From Methanosarcinaceae archaeon (GTDB taxonomy: Archaea; Halobacteriota; Methanosarcinia; Methanosarcinales; Methanosarcinaceae), in assembly GCA_028690255.1 (NCBI GenBank), contig JAQVBP010000025.1, positions 16,863 to 25,667 on the forward strand: a DNA stretch of 8,805 nt. Reading direction: 5' to 3'. Below, one piece after another: positions 5,659 through 8,805 of this stretch (within the stretch, counting starts at the first letter, position 1; each line of letters opens with the position of its first letter). The notes beneath the pieces are model-generated. The model did no database searches and was not told the DNA's origin. It saw only the letters and a list, made by a program, of their open reading frames with translations. A program made the position numbers and the translations under genes.

Positions 5659-7161
5659 TTATTTCCCTTCAAGGAAGGGTTCCATGACTTTCTTCCAGGC
5701 AAGTTTCACTAGTTCGTCCGTGTCCCCGTCCTGCATGAGGCAGTCCAGGACCTGCCTGACAATTTCCTTCTGATGGACGTGATAGCAGTCCACACAGCTC
5801 CAGACCTGCCCGCCCCGGGAACTTTTGATCCATTTCCCGTCGGTCCTTTCGTCCTCACAGGGGTAGAATGGACAGAAACAGAAGGTACAGTCCTGGCCCT
5901 CGAAGTGACAGGGGTAATATTCACAGGTCGTCCTCCCGCCGGTCGTGCCTTCTTCGGAGGCCTTTTCAATGACATGCTGGAGTTCTTCTTTTGAACGGTC
6001 CCTGCCCCATTCGGTGATCACGTCCCCGATTGCGGCAATGAGCCTCTCGTTTTCTTCGGGCGGCCGGACCGCGACTCTTATGTAGGCTTTGCCGAGGACC
6101 GGAAAGGACGAACAGTCCCTTACCAGGACTCCGTGGCTTGCAAGCCTTTCGGTAAGTTCAACGGAGTCCATCATGCAGCCGCTTATGTTGACCAGGATGT
6201 AGTTGACATTTACCTCGCCTGCCTCAAAACCCCTGATATGATCCAGTCTGGCTTTGAGTTTCTGGCCTTCTTCGAGGATAAGGGCCCTTGCCTCCCTGAG
6301 ATAGGGGTTATCGGAACCTCCTTCAATTTCCATGAAGGCTGTCCCCATGGCGTTTGCAAAGGCGCCGAGGTTCCAGGAAAGCCGGGCCGTATCAAGGGCC
6401 TTTGCCATTTCCGGGGAAGCGATCCCGAAGCCCATCCTGACTCCAGGCATATAAAAGGCCTTTGTAAGGGAGCGCATTACGAAAACGTAATTGCTTTTTG
6501 CGGCCAGGTCTGCAACGGTCTGGGCCGGGTCGGAAAGATCGATAAAGGCTTCATCAACGTAAAGCAGGGTTTTATGGGCCTCGCAGCGCTTTGCGAGTTT
6601 CTCGACCCTTTCTCTGGAAAGCAGTTTTCCGGTAGGGTTGTTGGGGTTGCAGAGGAAGAGGATTTTTGCCCGTTCGAGCATTTCGTCCGGGACGGCTTCG
6701 ATAGTTTCAACGTCAGGGTGGATGGGTTTTGCTCCCATGACCCGGCACTGCATTTCGTATTCCCCGAAGGTGGGGGCCGGAAGAATGACCTCGTCTCCCT
6801 TTTCCACCATGCATTCGACAACAAGCCTGACGATCTCGGTGGACCCGTTTCCGGGGATGATATTTTCGGCAGTAACCTCCGTTTTTCCTACAAATTGGGC
6901 CGCAGCTTTCCTGAATTCCAGGTAGCGGTTGTCCGGGTATTCCCTGAGTTTCAAAAGAGTTTTTTGAAGAATAGCCTCAAGGCTAAGCCCGCTTCCCGGG
7001 TACTCAAAGGGGCTCCCAAGAGGGTTATAATTAGCACTGAAGTCCAGAATATCCGTTTCCGGTATCCCGTACTTTTCCGAAGTTTCCTGAATTAATCCTC
7101 CGTGCCTGCAGGATTTCAGGTTCACCAGATGTTCCTTTAATGGAATAGTTTGCTCTGACAC
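5659..7161 (-). CDS. cobD: CobD threonine-phosphate decarboxylase with C-terminal cysteine-rich domain
   Basis: This PLP enzyme decarboxylates L-threonine O-3-phosphate to (R)-1-amino-2-propanol phosphate, the linker of the cobamide nucleotide loop. Residues 1-390 are an aminotransferase class I/II fold: FSANYNPLGSP near the start, PGNGSTE (103-109), NPNNPTG (172-178), DEAF (204-207), the PLP lysine K234 in SLTKAF, and the carboxylate-binding arginine in YIRVAVR (R362). A C-terminal extension of about 90 residues has eight cysteines (413, 418, 425, 428, 430, 435, 456, 459) in a pattern with CTFCFCPFYPC and WSCVDCYHVH, matching the cysteine-rich small domain family. The Methanosarcina mazei homologue (MM2060) was reported to be both threonine kinase and decarboxylase and to contain metallocentres, and this protein has the same architecture. 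I chose GTG at 7161 because GGGATC lies 4 nt upstream. A TTG at 7173 would add four residues and lacks a clear ribosome site. Confidence 0.93.
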   Translation of the reverse strand: MSEQTIPLKEHLVNLKSCRHGGLIQETSEKYGIPETDILDFSANYNPLGSPFEYPGSGLSLEAILQKTLLKLREYPDNRYLEFRKAAAQFVGKTEVTAENIIPGNGSTEIVRLVVECMVEKGDEVILPAPTFGEYEMQCRVMGAKPIHPDVETIEAVPDEMLERAKILFLCNPNNPTGKLLSRERVEKLAKRCEAHKTLLYVDEAFIDLSDPAQTVADLAAKSNYVFVMRSLTKAFYMPGVRMGFGIASPEMAKALDTARLSWNLGAFANAMGTAFMEIEGGSDNPYLREARALILEEGQKLKARLDHIRGFEAGEVNVNYILVNISGCMMDSVELTERLASHGVLVRDCSSFPVLGKAYIRVAVRPPEENERLIAAIGDVITEWGRDRSKEELQHVIEKASEEGTTGGRTTCEYYPCHFEGQDCTFCFCPFYPCEDERTDGKWIKSSRGGQVWSCVDCYHVHQKEIVRQVLDCLMQDGDTDELVKLAWKKVMEPFLEGK

Positions 7162-7192
7162 GTTAGATCCCAACTATTCAAAGCTAATAAGG

Positions 7193-7215
7193 TATATTAA
7201 GTTGTTTATTATAAT
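7193..7215 (-). promoter_or_regulatory. Candidate TATA elements for cobD-cbiB
   Basis: On the minus strand, ATTATAAT (7208-7215) and TTAATATA (7193-7200) both resemble archaeal TATA boxes. With the usual ~25-bp spacing the first would start transcription near 7186 and the second near 7170. The first leaves a short leader that includes the GGGATC ribosome site of the GTG start. Assigned by similarity and spacing only. Confidence 0.35.
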
Positions 7216-7435
7216 AGTCCTTTCAAACGTGCTTTTATTTGCTTTACCGGTGTTTGATCTCGAAAAAAAAGAGTTCTGGAATCCATTATACTTTATTATC
7301 CATTCTGAATATATTAAATTTGTTTTGAATATTTGGGGTTTCAGGGTTTCTTTAGTTTTGGAACATTTTGAGGATTCGGCCAGTTTTTTTTCAAAAAAAC
7401 GCACATGAAACTCTTCGAGTAACAGGCACAAACAA

Positions 7436-7458
7436 ATGAAAGTACACGGTACTTTCAT
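7436..7458 (-). terminator. Perfect 10-bp hairpin after the unknown helical gene
   Basis: ATGAAAGTAC (7436-7445) and GTACTTTCAT (7449-7458) are perfectly complementary around ACG. On the minus strand the hairpin begins 27 nt after the stop codon at 7486 and is followed by TTTGTTTG, so it could end that gene's transcript. A second weaker stem (ACTC/GAGT, 7410-7420) and a T7 run come further downstream. A perfect dyad of this size could also be a binding site for a regulator of cobD. Confidence 0.5.
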
Positions 7459-7485
7459 ACCAAATCAGAATTTTGGCCCCGTCGT

Positions 7486-8031
7486 TTACTTTTGGCCCTT
7501 ATTTATTACATCCGCAAAGTAGGCCTCTTCGATATAGTTGCATAATTCCAGCACCCGGGTCTGATGCGTCCCCTCAAGTTTTCTGAAAGGGTCATCATAA
7601 ACGGCATCCAGCATTTTATTGATGTTCTCAAGGTGAGAGAGGGCCTTTTCATCCTTAACCTTCTTCATCAGGACTTCCACGGTCACCTTGACGGTAAAAA
7701 CTTCCTCGGCCACGCACTGGGCCCGGAGTTCGTTCAGAGTCCGGGAAATATCAAGGGCGGCAAGTTCGCCTTCTCTTCGTTCGTCCCCTTTTTCGGCTTC
7801 CTTTTTAAGGATCTCGATTTTTGCCTCGGCCAGTTTTGCTTCGTTGTCGATCTGCCGGTAACCTGCGGCGTCTTCTCGTTTGATGGACTTGAGCTTGCGG
7901 AGGAGTTCCAGGCCTTCACGGGCTTCTTCCATGTCGCTTTGCATATCCTCCAGACCTTCAGCGCAGGAATTTTTTCCGCCTACAATTACGGAGTCTTTGA
8001 TCGTTATTGACTTCCCGGATTTCATGTGCAT
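7486..8031 (-). CDS. Unknown charged helical protein with N-terminal IKDSVI motif
   Basis: I do not recognise the family. The protein has 181 residues with no signal peptide or membrane segment. It opens with a short beta-like motif, SITIKDSVIVGGKNS (8-22). A long, highly charged, mostly helical stretch follows (about 24-130), rich in Glu, Lys and Arg and plausibly coiled coil. A helical C-terminal part ends in LELCNYIEEAYFADVI. A longer frame begins at 8097. I chose the ATG at 8031 because GGAGGA lies 9 nt upstream, and the second ATG (8025) is less well spaced. It is divergent from the plus-strand gene at 8176, which carries a similar I-x-I-x-D-S-[VL]-I motif, so the two products may interact or be anchored by the same partner. 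It lies 324 bp upstream of cobD, with a hairpin between, so it is probably not part of the cobamide operon. Confidence 0.8.
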   Translation of the reverse strand: MHMKSGKSITIKDSVIVGGKNSCAEGLEDMQSDMEEAREGLELLRKLKSIKREDAAGYRQIDNEAKLAEAKIEILKKEAEKGDERREGELAALDISRTLNELRAQCVAEEVFTVKVTVEVLMKKVKDEKALSHLENINKMLDAVYDDPFRKLEGTHQTRVLELCNYIEEAYFADVINKGQK

Positions 8032-8105
8032 GAGTTTCTCTCCTCCACTATTAAAATTATACTCATGTATTTCACGGAACTGAATCAAAAAGTTCATTAT
8101 ACTAT

Positions 8106-8121
8106 TAGTTATATAGTTATA
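8106..8121. promoter_or_regulatory. Tandem TAGTTATA repeats, candidate shared divergent promoter
   Basis: TAGTTATA occurs twice head to tail (8106-8113, 8114-8121), making a TTATATAG / CTATATAA core that reads as TATA-like on both strands. On the plus strand a start about 25 bp downstream would give a leader of about 38 nt to the TTG at 8176. On the minus strand it would give about 50-55 nt to the ATG at 8031. One element may therefore serve both divergent genes. Inference from sequence and spacing. Confidence 0.35.
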
Positions 8122-8175
8122 CCGGTTATCAATCTCATTAAAAGAAATAAGTTAAATATTCAGGAGTTACCTACA

Positions 8176-8805
8176 TTGGATTTATCGATTAAATTCAAAA
8201 GTGGATTTGAATTGTCCGGGGACCTGGTCCTTTTCAGACTGTCTGTTTCAAATGAGACACCCTCCACAATAACGGATGTTGCCCTTGATCTCCGTTTTGA
8301 TGAAAATGCACTCCTAATCAAGGGGCATGAACCCCCCACTTATCGGAGACAGAACAGAAGGTTCCTGCTCGACACACTCCAGGGGGGAGCTACCAAAACA
8401 GTTACCATTTATTTTGATCGACTCGCCCCTTTAAAATGTACGGAAGTAAGCTACAATATTAAATGTAAAGATACAGATGGAAATTCCTGTTATCCCCCAA
8501 CAGAAAAAAAAGAGATAAGTTTTCCCCCCAATACCATGAATGGTCAAACCAATATCATCAATATTAGTGATTCATTAATCCAGAAGAGCAGTCTTTTCGG
8601 CCAAGGTGATATGGTGGGTGGTAATTGTTCATTGAAAACCACTACCAAAAGCAGCGTGACTCAAAGCTCTGCTTCCGAATTGAAAAATGTAGAAGAGAAA
8701 AAAGAGGAAGAGGATATAGAGCAGAAGAAAAACAAAGAGGAAAAGCCCATGGCTCATATGGAGGAGGAAGGGAAAACGGTTATTTTCGACGGAATTGAAT
8801 TCGTG
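8176..8805 (+). CDS. Unknown protein: beta-rich N-terminal domain, ISDSLI motif, acidic/basic tail (3' end cut off)
   Basis: This open frame runs to the window edge without a stop, so only the first 210 residues are visible. Translation begins at TTG 8176, with AGGAG 9 nt upstream. No ATG lies upstream in frame, and the first internal ATG is at residue 121. Residues 1-118 look like a beta-sandwich of alternating strands (LVLFRLSVSN, ITDVALDLRF, KTVTIYFDRL, EVSYNIKCKD), similar in texture to archaeal immunoglobulin-like domains but without a signal peptide. Next comes NIINISDSLIQKSSLFG (126-142), a Ser/Thr-rich stretch (152-168) and a run dense in Glu and Lys (170-199), then GKTVIFDGIEFV. The ISDSLI motif resembles IKDSVI in the divergent neighbour. 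Five cysteines or fewer are scattered with no obvious metal site. The missing C-terminus could hold an enzymatic or membrane domain, so I assign no function. Confidence 0.8.
   Translation, partial: MDLSIKFKSGFELSGDLVLFRLSVSNETPSTITDVALDLRFDENALLIKGHEPPTYRRQNRRFLLDTLQGGATKTVTIYFDRLAPLKCTEVSYNIKCKDTDGNSCYPPTEKKEISFPPNTMNGQTNIINISDSLIQKSSLFGQGDMVGGNCSLKTTTKSSVTQSSASELKNVEEKKEEEDIEQKKNKEEKPMAHMEEEGKTVIFDGIEFV

Larger units (their letters stand above)
7174..7485. other. 312-bp AT-rich noncoding spacer upstream of cobD
   Basis: I find no convincing gene here. Short open frames exist on both strands, but they lack ribosome sites and read through low-complexity AT-rich sequence. On the left are TATA-like elements for cobD (7193-7215). 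A further TTTAATATA-like string lies near 7311-7320. On the right is the hairpin after the neighbouring gene (7436-7458). The middle contains an 8-bp-arm T/A inverted repeat, GTTTTTTT-TC-AAAAAAAC (7383-7400). The direct repeat TTTTGGCCC occurs at 7471 and 7490. An unrecognised small RNA cannot be excluded. Confidence 0.6.

Noticed and set aside
6133..7095. 320-codon plus-strand open frame opposite cobD
   Set aside because: It is fully antisense to a well-supported CobD with all catalytic motifs. Its translation has no recognisable family and is rich in Phe, Gly and His, as expected from mirrored codon bias.
7202..7408. 68-codon plus-strand frame with hydrophobic N-terminus
   Set aside because: It would start at TTG with no Shine-Dalgarno sequence and runs through promoter-like AT-rich DNA. 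The apparent hydrophobicity comes from T-rich codons.
7174..7458. 94-codon minus-strand frame between cobD and the unknown gene
   Set aside because: Its ATG lies in the arm of the 10-bp hairpin with no ribosome site. The translation is AT-driven low complexity, and the region carries the probable cobD promoter.

Overview
The window looks like part of a methanogen chromosome, most likely Methanosarcina or a close relative. It carries the archaeal guanylyltransferase CobY rather than bacterial CobU. It has the CobZ phosphatase that replaces CobC in Methanosarcina, and a CobD fused to a C-terminal cysteine-rich domain. It also has a minimal two-gene SufC/SufB pair with no SufD, SufS or SufE. TATA-like promoter elements, strong Shine-Dalgarno sequences, TTG/GTG starts and AT-rich spacers fit this assignment. 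It rests on recognising protein families, not on a database search.

Layout. Almost everything from 144 to 8031 is on the minus strand, so transcription runs right to left. Two genes, cobD and cbiB (7161 to 4672), form the first unit. A 286-bp AT-rich spacer follows, with a perfect hairpin after cbiB and a probable promoter before cobZ. The second unit is cobZ-cobS-cobY-sufC-sufB (4385 to 665), tightly packed with gaps of 19 nt or less and one 16-bp overlap. An unrecognised gene (668 to 144) is coupled to sufB by a TTGA overlap or starts further in. The left edge (1-142) holds three 19-bp tandem repeats, a hairpin and T-rich runs that look like a transcript end. On the right, an unknown helical, charged protein (8031 to 7486, minus) is divergent from a second unknown gene (8176 to beyond 8805, plus). 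They share a 144-bp intergenic region.

How the genes work together. The five cob genes cover the nucleotide-loop part of cobamide biosynthesis. CobD makes aminopropanol phosphate, and in Methanosarcina mazei also phosphorylates threonine. CbiB attaches it to adenosylcobyric acid. CobY activates the product with GTP. CobS joins the lower-ligand riboside phosphate at the membrane. CobZ removes the last phosphate. SufC and SufB form an iron-sulfur cluster assembly ATPase/scaffold. Its place in the cobamide operon is notable because the CobD cysteine-rich domain is reported to hold metal centres.

The least explained part is the right end. Both divergent proteins, otherwise dissimilar, carry a short motif of the form I-x-I-x-D-S-[VL]-I, one at its N-terminus and one in its middle. 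This is the best candidate for an undescribed two-component pair, but the plus-strand gene is cut by the window edge and its function cannot be read from sequence alone.
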